In this document: positions 10,764 through 18,895 of the stretch, one piece after another
How positions within the stretch are numbered: the first letter of the stretch is position 1
Layout: each line of letters opens with the position of its first letter
Origin: Paraglomus occultum
Lineage: Eukaryota; Glomeromycota; Glomeromycetes; Paraglomerales; Paraglomeraceae
NCBI GenBank assembly: GCA_910592205.1
Contig: CAJVPJ010000653.1
Span: forward strand, 1 to 19,806
Direction: 5' to 3'
DNA: 19,806 nucleotides
Made by a program: the position numbers and the translations under genes
The notes under the pieces: model-generated
Databases searched by the model: none
Seen by the model: only the letters and a program-made list of their open reading frames with translations
What the model was told of the DNA's origin: nothing

Positions 10764-10911
10764 CTAACCCATTACTAACACTGGAACGCTATACTCCTTA
10801 CAAGTCTGCATCGCTACCTCATGCACAGGCAATGTACGAGTAACAATCGCCTCAAAATCATACTTTTTTGACATTATCATCTGTAGAGCGAATGGGTAAC
10901 AAACTAGTTTT
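10764..10911 (-). pseudogene. Possible C-terminal exon or remnant of a medium-chain dehydrogenase
   Basis: After a candidate acceptor (CACAG at 10916-10912) 48 codons run to TAG at 10764-10766, beginning KLVCYPFALQMIMSKKYDFE and continuing AIVTRTLPVHEVA to a PVLVMG end. The order CYP.AL..I.S.K.D....VT..LP..E resembles the C-terminal end of sorbitol/xylitol-type zinc alcohol dehydrogenases (N.YP.A..LI.SGKID.KPLVTHRFPLE.A). That match is from memory of the family, not a search. No cofactor-binding GxGPxG or zinc-ligand exons were found upstream on this strand up to about 12280, so it may be a remnant. It could also be chance: 49 open codons are not unusual here. Confidence 0.3.
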
Positions 10912-11014
10912 CTGTGTTACCTAAAATATTCAGAGTCGCCGGCCTTCGAAATCTCTTCATTTACTATGGTCGGACAGCCACGCCTAGCGGTGTTTGTGTC
11001 ACTACATTAATTCA

Positions 11015-11332
11015 ATGGCGTCAGGTCGTAGGCTCGTCCAAGCCATCCTTACGTACAATCATAATGTGCGCTCAAATGCGACCGGTCCCTCGCTTGATCA
11101 AGTCGCCAATCTGATACGACTCATTTTGAATACATTTAACCCCAAACGATTTACCGCCTCTAATTTGGAGCATCCCGAGTCGACTGCGATGGTTTGTTTC
11201 ACTCCTAAATACGATGCAGATAATACAGCAGATTGTCCGCATGCATCGCATCCCAGAACTACAACAATGGATCATCACATTCCATACCTAAATACTCTAG
11301 TTCTTGCTTCACCCAGTTGTAGCCAAGTGTGA
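11015..11332 (+). CDS. Hypothetical 105-codon open frame
   Basis: ATG at 11015, stop TGA at 11330-11332, no family recognised. The first half (MASGRRLVQAILTYNHNVRS and following) has a balanced composition that could fold, with a possible helix around LDQVANLIRLILNTF. The second half is rich in His, Thr, Cys and Pro. A frame of this length is expected about once per window by chance at this base composition. No TATA box, leader or intron supports it. Confidence 0.22.
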   Translation: MASGRRLVQAILTYNHNVRSNATGPSLDQVANLIRLILNTFNPKRFTASNLEHPESTAMVCFTPKYDADNTADCPHASHPRTTTMDHHIPYLNTLVLASPSCSQV

Positions 11333-11550
11333 GCAGAAATTTAGTGCGCTAGCTTGTCGAATTCCCATGAGCCATCAGAATACGAATATATTCTACCGGG
11401 CATAGTTCTAGATTGTTGAAAAGAAACGAAAATAGTGAGACACTATCAATGTGCTAATATTTACTACTTGCGCACGTGATATTATGAATCTATGCAGTCA
11501 TCTTACCGAGACAGGTTGAACCTCTTGACGTTCGGGTCCTTCGTTATAGA

Positions 11551-11568
11551 CTCGGCCAACCATTTGAA
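11551..11568 (+). repeat. Dispersed repeat copy A
   Basis: The 18-nt string CTCGGCCAACCATTTGAA occurs here and, in the same orientation, at 18878-18895. Similarity extends unevenly on both sides: GAATCT..GCA, then GACGTTCGG before it and a TTTCGA after it. The two sites look like diverged members of one dispersed element of about 100 nt. Confidence 0.5.
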
Positions 11569-11746
11569 AGCGGGGTGCTTTCGACCGACCTACTATTAAA
11601 ATAGAACTTGACCAATACAATTTATAATCGTGTAATTATCTCTATAAATAGGCACAACAGTTATAAAGCAGGCTCGAGTAGCTGAGATTTAGCGCGCTCA
11701 AATTCCCATGTCTGCAGTCAGTCATTCTCTCTCATGCAATTCCTCG

Positions 11747-11756
11747 TATATAAAAG
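11747..11756 (+). promoter_or_regulatory. TATA box with pyrimidine-rich initiator region
   Basis: TATATAAAAG followed by CTTCAACCTCCTTCTCTCC at about 11772-11790, the usual layout of a TATA-driven fungal polymerase II promoter. It lies 127 nt before the ATG of the 41-codon frame at 11883. Two mini upstream frames (11827-11841, four codons; 11849-11875, eight codons) lie between and could restrain translation. Confidence 0.45.
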
Positions 11757-11882
11757 TTCGGCATATTACGTCTTCAACCTCCTTCTCTCCTTAGTCTTGA
11801 TATAGAAAGCGATTGCTCTTGCATCGATGGACAGTCCTTGAGGCCTTCATGATTCCGGTGAAAAGACGCCTCTAGTTCACAG

Positions 11883-12008
11883 ATGAATTTTCTTTACGTC
11901 GTCTATTCGTCTGTTCTGCTCTTCATGTTCATGTTGATAATGATTTGTAAGGTTTTCCGTATTCACTCTTCGCAGCATTCGTCGATATCTCCGTCGAGTG
12001 TTAATTAA
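11883..12008 (+). CDS. Candidate 41-aa hydrophobic microprotein (or first exon)
   Basis: ATG 11883 to TAA 12006-12008. Residues about 4-22 are strongly hydrophobic (LYVVYSSVLLFMFMLIMI), followed by CKVFRIH and a Ser-rich tail. The shape fits a signal anchor or signal peptide of a small membrane or secreted protein. It sits downstream of a good TATA box and initiator. GTAAGG at 11947-11952, just after the hydrophobic stretch, could be a splice donor, in which case this is only the signal-peptide exon. No family is recognised. Confidence 0.3.
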   Translation: MNFLYVVYSSVLLFMFMLIMICKVFRIHSSQHSSISPSSVN

Positions 12009-12286
12009 ATGCCGATTCGACCTCGTCACGTCAATATAGGTAATTTGTATTTGAGGGAAGGCATGAACTATATGTATGTTTCTGGATATTGAAAAATGGA
12101 CAAAGGGCCGGGCGGTAGGCCTGATCTGGATGACAGAGGGGAAAGAATGACAACTTTAGTTTGTTAGAGGTACCATCTGGTATGACGATAACTCCCAACA
12201 TCCATGGCATTTGAAATGTCTTACCTTAAAGTCTTCTGCATACTCTAAACGTCTAATAAACAGTTGGAAATACTTTCGACTGCAAA

Positions 12287-12718
12287 CTAGCATCCTACTT
12301 CCAGTAATGTCATATTAACATAAACATCCATTCCATCGGGAGGTGTTATAATGTAGACATAATGAAATTCTTGATAATTTTCCCACATCTTGCGTTGTCG
12401 TAGACTCTCTAGTAGAGAAACTGGGCTGTGGCGTCGGCACAGACGGCTAGAGTGAATATAGGCCGATAGGTCGGAGGTGTTCACATATCTTGGCAAAATT
12501 TCAGGGGAAATGGATAGAGCCGCCAGATTCATGGATGCGTCCATCTCTTCAGAACAACGTTTATGACGTCTTTTTTTGGATGGCATTCTCTGAGCAACGC
12601 GTATTTTTCGAGGAAATCCTGTAGTTATAATGATATTGTCCCGATTAGCAAGAGCAAGACGTATACGCATGACAACCGAACAAAACGACAGCCACACACC
12701 ACAAGAGAGATAAACCAT
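12287..12718 (-). CDS. Hypothetical protein, 143 codons
   Basis: ATG at 12718 (minus), stop TAG at 12287-12289. The frame is open for 146 codons in sequence where roughly 7 percent of random codons would be stops, so chance is an unlikely explanation. The N-terminus (MVYLSCGVWLSFCSVV and following) is hydrophobic, followed by a basic stretch (PRKIRV, PSKKRRHKRC). The end is more globular, with WENYQEFHYVYIITPP and a DVYVNMTLLEVGC terminus. I recognise no family. It could be a type II membrane protein, a single-exon orphan, or the last exon of a longer gene whose earlier exons lie to the right. No TATA box was seen upstream. Confidence 0.45.
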   Translation of the reverse strand: MVYLSCGVWLSFCSVVMRIRLALANRDNIIITTGFPRKIRVAQRMPSKKRRHKRCSEEMDASMNLAALSISPEILPRYVNTSDLSAYIHSSRLCRRHSPVSLLESLRQRKMWENYQEFHYVYIITPPDGMDVYVNMTLLEVGC

Positions 12719-13186
12719 AACGAACAACTTGCCTTTAATTGCTTGTTGCTTCTCCTGAAAGTAAAAACTACTTGTATTAGACTAGGATATACGTGCACTT
12801 ATAAGAGAGGAGCTGTTGTGATCGCGTGTGAAAATCATAGCATCCACGATTCGGTCAAAGGTCAAAGAAGCAGTGGTTGTTGAGGAAGTGTAATAATAGT
12901 ATTAATAGTAGGGCCGATTGCCGATGTATATAGGCATTTCAGATAAAGCAGACTACGGGTATTTGACAACTCATTGCTATTTAAAGTAGCAGAATCACTT
13001 TTCCCTGTTTCTTAGCAGTTCGATTGCTATTATCCTTCCGTATTGTCCTCAGCTTGCGTTTATTAGATCATTCTTTAATGTGATCCTACAGTCTTCGTCC
13101 AAAACTAGGTGACGTGGAAATGATAATTTAGTCTCTTCCTTTGGCGCGTTATTATTATAGTACTTGGCCCAGTGAGTCAGTCGTAT

Positions 13187-13414
13187 ATGGTCCGTCCCTC
13201 AATGATAAAATTAACCAACATTCAACGAAAAAGAAATGTAGCCTCGGCAAACGCACGCCGTATGGAGATTCTGTTTCTTAGGCACGTCTTTAATGTATTA
13301 GGATGGATTAGCGTGGCTAGGACGTTTTACAGATTGTTGCTGGGAAGATTTACGGTGCCATTGTTAAGCGTCGAAGTGGACCACATATTCACGATAATAT
13401 TTGCCATTGCTTAA
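13187..13414 (+). CDS. Weak candidate small membrane protein, 75 codons
   Basis: ATG 13187 to TAA 13412-13414. The N-terminal third is basic (KLTNIQRKRN, ANARRMEI) and the rest hydrophobic (FNVLGWISVARTFYRLLL, FTIIFAIA). It ends just before the E-box/TATA stretch of the next gene. A frame of this size is common by chance here, and nothing else supports it. Confidence 0.15.
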   Translation: MVRPSMIKLTNIQRKRNVASANARRMEILFLRHVFNVLGWISVARTFYRLLLGRFTVPLLSVEVDHIFTIIFAIA

Positions 13415-13416
13415 AT

Positions 13417-13430
13417 CACGTGATATATAA
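13417..13430 (+). promoter_or_regulatory. CACGTG plus TATA-like element upstream of the 86-aa gene
   Basis: CACGTG overlaps GATATATAA, 71-84 nt before the ATG at 13501. A pyrimidine-rich stretch, TTTGCTCTCCTCC (about 13473-13485), lies between and could hold the transcription start. The arrangement fits a TATA-type promoter for the small gene. Confidence 0.4.
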
Positions 13431-13500
13431 TTCGTCAGCTTTTTCAGATATCGTTGATACATTTCGTGCGTGATTTGCTCTCCTCCACCGATAGTCAACG

Positions 13501-14282
13501 ATGGTAGAGTAATCATTCATTATCAGATCAATCGCAATACATTACTTCAGTGACTAAGTCGACTAATGGTGTTGTTTGATAGGGTGGAACAAGAAAGTTC
13601 CCATATCCTAAGGACGTTTGGTATGTAGCAAGCAAGGGTATTCGGTTTGCGTATCTATTGAAAAGCTGTAACAATTACTGATTTGTGCTCATTTAATAGG
13701 TCTCCGGGTAGGCAACGAAGATGGAGATTGATTAGCATATTTGTAGTTTGGTTGACGGGCTGATTTATAACACAACTTACACATCTCCCCTGTTCTCATT
13801 TGAATCTAGTTTAATAGCCTACATATCAATCGCTTGTTATTCTAATTTTATTTCTTTACTTACTTGTGAACTCTCGTAGCGGGTGGCTGGTGGCCGAACC
13901 CATATAAATGGAAAAGTAATACTTTAATTGTTGCGGGTGGATTGGTTGTCTTTGCTGCCGTAACGTGGAAAATATCAGCTGACAGAGAGGTAAGTTTTGA
14001 TCGAAAGTAAACGTGAATAGGCATTGAGTCATAAAATGGGGTTGATGTCCGTTAGGAACCGTCATTCTCACTTTACTAATCTTGCTTGTTCAACAGTGGA
14101 GACATAGTCCTCCGAACAGATGGATTCCATCAATGTTGGTAAGAAACAAGACCATTGTAATTGAATCGGACTTTAATGACAATCTTCTGACGATGAAAAT
14201 TACTTTTTTATTTTGCCAACAGTGGTCTAAACAATTCAAAGAAGGAGAGTATAAAGATCTGAAATTTTCTGAAGATGAATAA
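13501..14282 (+). CDS. Small single-pass, probably mitochondrial, protein (86 aa, six exons)
   Basis: Exons 13501-13503 (only the ATG), 13583-13620, 13700-13707 (8 nt), 13880-13989, 14097-14138 and 14223-14282 sum to 261 nt, 86 aa plus TAA. Every intron is GT-AG, with lengths 79, 79, 172, 107 and 84 nt. The protein begins MGGTRKFPYPKDVWSPAGGW and continues WPNPYKWKSNT. One membrane segment follows at about residues 31-47, then KISADREWRH, NRWIPSMLWS and KQFKEGEY with an acidic end. The pattern PYPK.VWSP.GGWW.NP..WK.NT plus S..REWRH..P..WIPS..WSKQ..EGE is one I associate with a conserved family of short fungal mitochondrial membrane proteins. The exact name and function I cannot state. The 8-nt exon is needed: skipping it breaks the frame and the SPAGGWW motif. 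The position of the first intron directly after ATG is the least certain part. Confidence 0.85.
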
Positions 14283-15451
14283 ACAATGACAATGGCATGT
14301 TGAAGCCATCTTGTATCTATTAATCACGCTTTCTGGTAACTATCCTATTGATTAAATAGTTCAGCCGTACTTTAAGTTATGATGTTGATTACTTATCCAT
14401 TTAATAGATTGTGGAGTATGTCAAGATTGTTGTAAGGGTTTAGTTGTAGTCGAATTAATGAAATAATATCTGAACTGTCTGATATGCAGATAAAATGTTT
14501 CTTTCTCTAATGTAGTGAATGGTCATTGTGCCAAACTAAAACTCCAATTCAATATCATTAATGAAATGTTACTCTCTTATTATTATTATTGTAATGATGC
14601 GGACAATTTGTGATGTCATAAAAACTTAGTAGCACGAATGCCAGTGTGTTCGTTAAGCCACGGATAATAATAACCTGCCCCAGCATCGCCTCCCCCAAGG
14701 TTACAGAGTAATGGTATGGGGGTTTGGGGCAATCTAAAATCTATGTGTTACCACAATAATTTCATAGTTTGCCCCAAAAAATTACGCTCAAATGTTGACT
14801 CGGACAATAAACCCTCCTTCACTATAAATCTCATCCTTCTGGCCTTTACTTTAAATTATTATTATTCATCATCTCTTCTTCCTCTTACTATACAGTCAAC
14901 GCTATTTATTATTATACCGGACATGTATTGTATATACGGGAACCTCTTTACTATTACTGATTTTTATTTTTGTGCACCGTTTGTTTCATATTAATATGGA
15001 AATTCTTTGTTTATATTGGAATTTTTTATAAACTCTTCACATACCAGTTTCAGAAATTTTGAGAATTATCTGGTGCAAATTATTAATTAAAATTTTTCTT
15101 TATACTGGAAAAAGCACGTAATGACTTCTTTCTTTCTGTCACTTTCATGAATACCTGTTTTGTAAAATGACGAAAGATCAATTTTTATCTGATAAATCAA
15201 AACAAATCAGAGTTTTCTTAACGTCTTTGCAAAACGAGAGACATGTGTTATTACGACTCACGCTAGCAGACCGTGCAACACGATCTAAGTGTAAAATTAG
15301 TATCTTAGTGATTTACTTAGATTGAATAAATGCAATTCAGGATGACTCTATAAGATACAAAAATTAATGAAGTCAAAGTCTTAAATAAAAGACTTTAGAT
15401 AAATGTGTGTTTGATATTAAGTCGCATTATATATATTAAACAGAATTGTTT
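14283..15451. other. AT-rich region without a clear gene
   Basis: The first hundred bases should be the 3' end of the small gene. A 92-codon frame from ATG 14716 is Leu-, Tyr- and Ser-rich with no motif; it is probably chance. C-rich and G-rich strings (CCTGCCCCAGC, GGGGGTTTGGGGC, GCCCCAAAAAATTACGC at 14676-14790) stand out from the AT-rich background. A palindrome ATATTAATAT is at 14988-14997. Confidence 0.4.
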
Positions 15452-15462
15452 TATATAAATAG
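15452..15462 (+). promoter_or_regulatory. TATA box
   Basis: TATATAAATAG followed 10-50 nt on by CACTTCAATCATCGACAATC and CTATCTCTGCAC, which looks like a transcription-start region, and then AAAGGTAACC, a possible donor of a leader intron. The first downstream ATG with a reasonable frame is at 15635. Confidence 0.35.
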
Positions 15463-15634
15463 ACGCGCACTTCAATCATCGACAATCCACAATCTATCTC
15501 TGCACGTAAAGGTAACCTTATTCCTATGAAACCTTTTCATTAATATTAAGTTAAATTTCTTAATATTAACGGTTTTAAAGAATAAAAAGGCAAGTTTTCA
15601 ATAAATAGTCTCGCACAGCCTGCCGCGTTTTTAA

Positions 15635-15861
15635 ATGGCTGTTCACGTTTCGACACAACCGCCAGTTTTTTGTACAGTTCACGTGGTATTGATAGTCAAT
15701 TTCTCAACACTGGCAAGAAAAGAAGAGATAAAAAAGAAAAACAAATTAAAGAAAAAAAAATACTTGAACGTTTAATACAGTGGCTTCAACGGACTGATTC
15801 CAGCAACATGCTATTAGGAAAAGCTTTTAACCAGATTAGTACAATATACATTCAAGGTTGA
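15635..15861 (+). CDS. Weak candidate Lys-rich small protein with a frame conflict
   Basis: From ATG 15635 the frame reads MAVHVSTQPPVFCTVHVV and ends at 15775 (46 aa) in a Lys-rich tail. A second frame, open through 15667-15861, reads TGKKRRDKKEKQIKEKKILE and continues RLIQWLQRTDSS, a charged helix-like stretch ending IQG. The two would make a sensible single protein if joined by a small splice or frameshift near 15680-15700, but I found no good intron for it. The A-rich base composition alone can produce the Lys-rich part. Confidence 0.2.
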
Positions 15862-16320
15862 TACAAGGTTATGGAAATTTAATGAGTCTCAGCTAAGAAC
15901 CCTTTAATATTAAATGAACACATACTAATACCAGCCATTGTATTGTCACACACGAGGTAAATCATAATGTCAAAAATAATAAGTCAGGTCAATAAATTGC
16001 CGAACATAAATCGATAAAGTCCGCTGGTAGATTGTTCGTAGAAACGCATTAGTTCATTTAATTAAATCACTTGTTTTGATCTGCTTTATGCAAGTAATTT
16101 GGTAAGATTACAAGTTTCATTCAGCATTCAATAAATTATAAATATTAATATAGTGCCCGTGACTGTGTTACTACTTCGTAATGTGTTCATAACCAGTAAG
16201 TAATCTTTCGTATATTAATATAGAAATGGACTACCTCGCTAAAATTAATTGTAATGAGGTTGTTATAAATTGATCAGGCTTTCTACAAGGTTATGTCAGT
16301 CATGTGATACATTCTGAATA

Positions 16321-16862
16321 CAGTGAACCCTCCATAAATGCACCCTCCATAAATGCACACCCTCCATATTTTGCACTGCACGGTTTTTTCTAAATGCACA
16401 CCCGTGACTTTTATGTGATATAAGTAGTGTTACGCTAAGAAATTACACAAAATTTGTACCCACGATTATAGACGAAGATCATATAAAGAAATTTCTGTGC
16501 GCACGATTATAGACAAAAACCGAATAAAGACATTTCTGTACGCAAAGACCAAATAAAGAAATTCTGTACCCACGATTATAAAATAATCAGTATTAACGAG
16601 TCTTCAAAAATTTTCTACAACAGGATAATGCTGAGTAATTGTTCAAACACGTCAAAGCTCTTGACAAATACATTAATGTAAAAAAGATAACCGCGCAATG
16701 AAACAGACAGGATCAAATTTTTAATAATAAATAACCAATGATTTTATTATTTTTTAATTTCACGTGCATCCAATCAAATTCTTACCTTCTCTAAATACAC
16801 ACCCTCCATAAATGCATGCTTTCCTCCATTCCCGAGGGCGTGCATTTATGGAGGGTTTACTG
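16321..16862. mobile_element. Non-autonomous DNA transposon (pogo/Tc1-mariner-like MITE), 542 bp
   Basis: The left end CAGTGAACCCTCCATAAATG and the reverse complement of the right end CAGTAAACCCTCCATAAATG match at all but one of 22 positions. TA stands immediately outside each end (16319-16320 and 16863-16864), as expected for TA-targeting elements. The motif CCCTCCATAAATGCA is repeated subterminally: at 16328, 16343 and 16802 on the plus strand and at 16841 on the minus strand. There is no transposase frame inside, so it would depend on an enzyme supplied in trans. Termini beginning CAGT..AACC(C/T)TC are typical of pogo/Tigger-type elements; that assignment is inference. Confidence 0.85.
16461..16580 (+). 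repeat. Imperfect 41-bp tandem repeat inside the MITE
   Basis: The unit starts CACGATTATAGAC and ends AAAGAAATTTCTGTRCG. Copies start at 16461 and 16502, then a shortened copy at 16542 lacks the first 13 nt, and a further start at 16571 breaks off. They lie in the middle of the element, away from the inverted termini. Confidence 0.75.
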
Positions 16863-17705
16863 TAGTTATGACAACCTCAGATAGATACTTGCTAAAAGCT
16901 TATGCACAATGTTGTCACAAACTTGGTAACTTTAATTTGCCAAGCTTTCTGCAAGAGTGTGTCAATTATATTAATATCAGAATAGTTAATATTAATGCAA
17001 TCTGGTTACAATTACTCTAAACCTTGCAACAGCCTCATCTCAAGGTTAAAAAATAATTATAATCATACAGCAAGCTAGTTACAATAATTGTTCAATACTA
17101 ATACTATTATTGTATATTGTTTATTTCATTACTATTAATATTTAGATATACGGATTGGTATTTGTTTATTTATTTAAAATGCAGTCTCTTATTACTGTAC
17201 ATATACATATAGAATCAACAATCAATATCAAATTCAACATATTGATCACTTTTATTTCCTCGTCTCACTAGGATACTCCCATATTAATATGTAGCAAGGC
17301 CCAGCAGATTCCTTGCACACTGTATTGTAATAGATGCAACATTATCATTAACATCTATAATATACTGGGAGGCACATCAGTACCTACACTATATAATGAT
17401 AACAAATTTTAGTAATATGCATATAAAATACCATTTCCGTTCTCTGTTTGATACTTACTTCTCTGGAAGTTTGCAAACCTCCTACTCTTATTGCAATCTG
17501 CTGAGCCGTTTTACAATGCCTGGATGAGTTTCTGCCTTGCATTTCGGGACATTGAGGCTGTACTATATTTACGTTTGCCTACATTATTTTCTTGCAATGG
17601 AAACTCAAAAATATTAAGTTTGACTTGTAAACCTATATAGTACTAGTCTGAATTACAAATCTAAGTACGTCGTTCTCCGCTGTGGTAAATTGTGCCCGTC
17701 GTTGC
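16863..17705. other. AT-rich non-coding stretch
   Basis: No coding sequence recognised. ATATTAATAT palindromes are at 16968-16977 and 17281-17290, with variants at about 16988 and 17139. A stretch at 16936-16984 resembles the sequence just left of the MITE (16271-16320). Confidence 0.4.
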
Positions 17706-18031
17706 TTAATCTTCATTGTATGTATGTATGTATGGATGGAATGTATTAACACAAACCCCTCTTCTTGGTAGAACGCATACGGAATCTGCAATATTATTAT
17801 TTGTATATACATTAATATAATGATAATGAGTAATAGACACCTTTGTAAATAAATTTTAAAACACTTACCGTAACATTGAGCACGTAGCAAACACACAGTG
17901 ACAAATAATAGCCCAGCCCACAAGCAACAGGATGAATAAAACTTCAGCGTCCGCCCGCTCAGTCCAGGGACTTTCGTTCGCGTCCGCACCCGTACCTTCA
18001 CCTTACAGTCTTCTCGTATCGTGGTGGTTAT
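17706..18031 (-). CDS. Candidate small two-exon membrane-anchored, Cys-containing protein (partial)
   Basis: Exon 18031-17869 follows a good acceptor (TTTCATAG) and ends at a consensus donor (G-GTAAGT). Exon 17785-17706 follows GCAG and ends at TAA; the intron is 83 nt. The first part is basic (VKVRVRTRTK, then GLSGRTLK). A hydrophobic stretch FYSSCCLWAGLLFVTVCLL follows, then AQCYDSVCVLPRRG and a short tail. This is the layout of a signal anchor with extracytoplasmic cysteines. There is no in-frame ATG before the acceptor, so a start exon must lie further right; I could not place it. Reading on without splicing also stays open to 17633, an alternative. No family is recognised. Confidence 0.28.
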
Positions 18032-18060
18032 CTATGAAATATAATGAGGGTATACCGCTA

Positions 18061-18077
18061 TGGCGGCGGCGGCGGCT
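18061..18077 (+). repeat. GGC microsatellite
   Basis: TGGCGGCGGCGGCGGCT, in a locally GC-rich patch (about 17880-18125) that contrasts with the AT-rich surroundings. It probably marks a promoter or leader region of the minus-strand candidate next to it. Confidence 0.6.
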
Positions 18078-18099
18078 ACTTTTTTTCGTTTGTGGCGGT

Positions 18100-18877
18100 G
18101 ACGGCGGTTAATATTCGCGGCTCTGTTGTGTATTCTCTCTCTTTTGCCACCATACCTTTATCGGTTTTTTATAATGTGTATGAAGAACTGAGGAAATAGT
18201 AAGCGGCTTGCTGTAGCGGCCTCGATAGTAAAGCCTCCTTCAAAATGATAAGATCCAGATGATGCCAATTTTTTTTTTTTTTTTTTTGGTTTTTGGTAAG
18301 GAATAAAGTGTAAGATATATAGCTTGGATGCTAAAACGGTTAGGGTTTGTAGTAAAGCTATTGAGTGTGTGTGCGTATGGATGCTGCTCAAGCAATGGCG
18401 GATGGTAACGGATGATAAAGATTATCTATCTGTAAACAAATTACTGTTGTGACGCGCTAGAATAATAATAATAACAACGCGTGTTTCCGAAATAAGCACA
18501 TTGTAATTGCCCAAATATATCACACCAATAAGGCACAATTTATCATCACGTGCGACAAAGGATAGATGAAGAACGGAAGGATAATAATAAAGTGAAAAAA
18601 ATGTAATAAACACGGCCCTCAAGCTGGGTGGCCGGGCGTAGAGGCATAAATAGCAAGACCATGTCATAAACGGTAAGTTCATGCAGCAGATGATCGTGGA
18701 ATGTACTTTATGTTACGGTGTCTAATTTGATAGCATTCTCAGATCATATTGGTGGCAGTGTTGATTACGTAATTTCTCGGTTTATCTAAACATGCCAGAG
18801 TTATACAGTATCTCTATCTACTCAATAAGAATCTGCATAGTCTGTCAAGACGTTCGGCCTATAACTGATCGAGTCCT
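18100..18877. other. Non-coding stretch with poly-T run
   Basis: A run of 19 T lies at 18269-18287, and (AAT)n-like triplets near 18463-18473. The minus-strand frames at 18158-18391 and 18422-18682 are low-complexity or without motifs. No gene recognised. Confidence 0.4.
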
Positions 18878-18895
18878 CTCGGCCAACCATTTGAA
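18878..18895 (+). repeat. Dispersed repeat copy B
   Basis: Second copy of the 18-nt string found at 11551-11568, same strand, with GACGTTCGG 25-35 nt before it and a TTTTCGA after it. The spacing between the shared blocks differs from the first copy by several bases, so the copies have diverged by small insertions. Confidence 0.5.

Noticed and set aside
14716-14994. 92-codon plus-strand frame with ATG
   Set aside because: Hydrophobic and Tyr/Ser-rich from AT-rich sequence; no domain, promoter or splice support.
3603-18551. CACGTG E-box hexamers (3603, 11473, 13417 and others)
   Set aside because: About six copies in nearly 20 kb is close to chance expectation, so no regulon is claimed.
18158-18682. 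Two minus-strand frames of 77 and 86 codons
   Set aside because: One crosses the poly-T run and is mostly Lys low complexity; the other has no motif.
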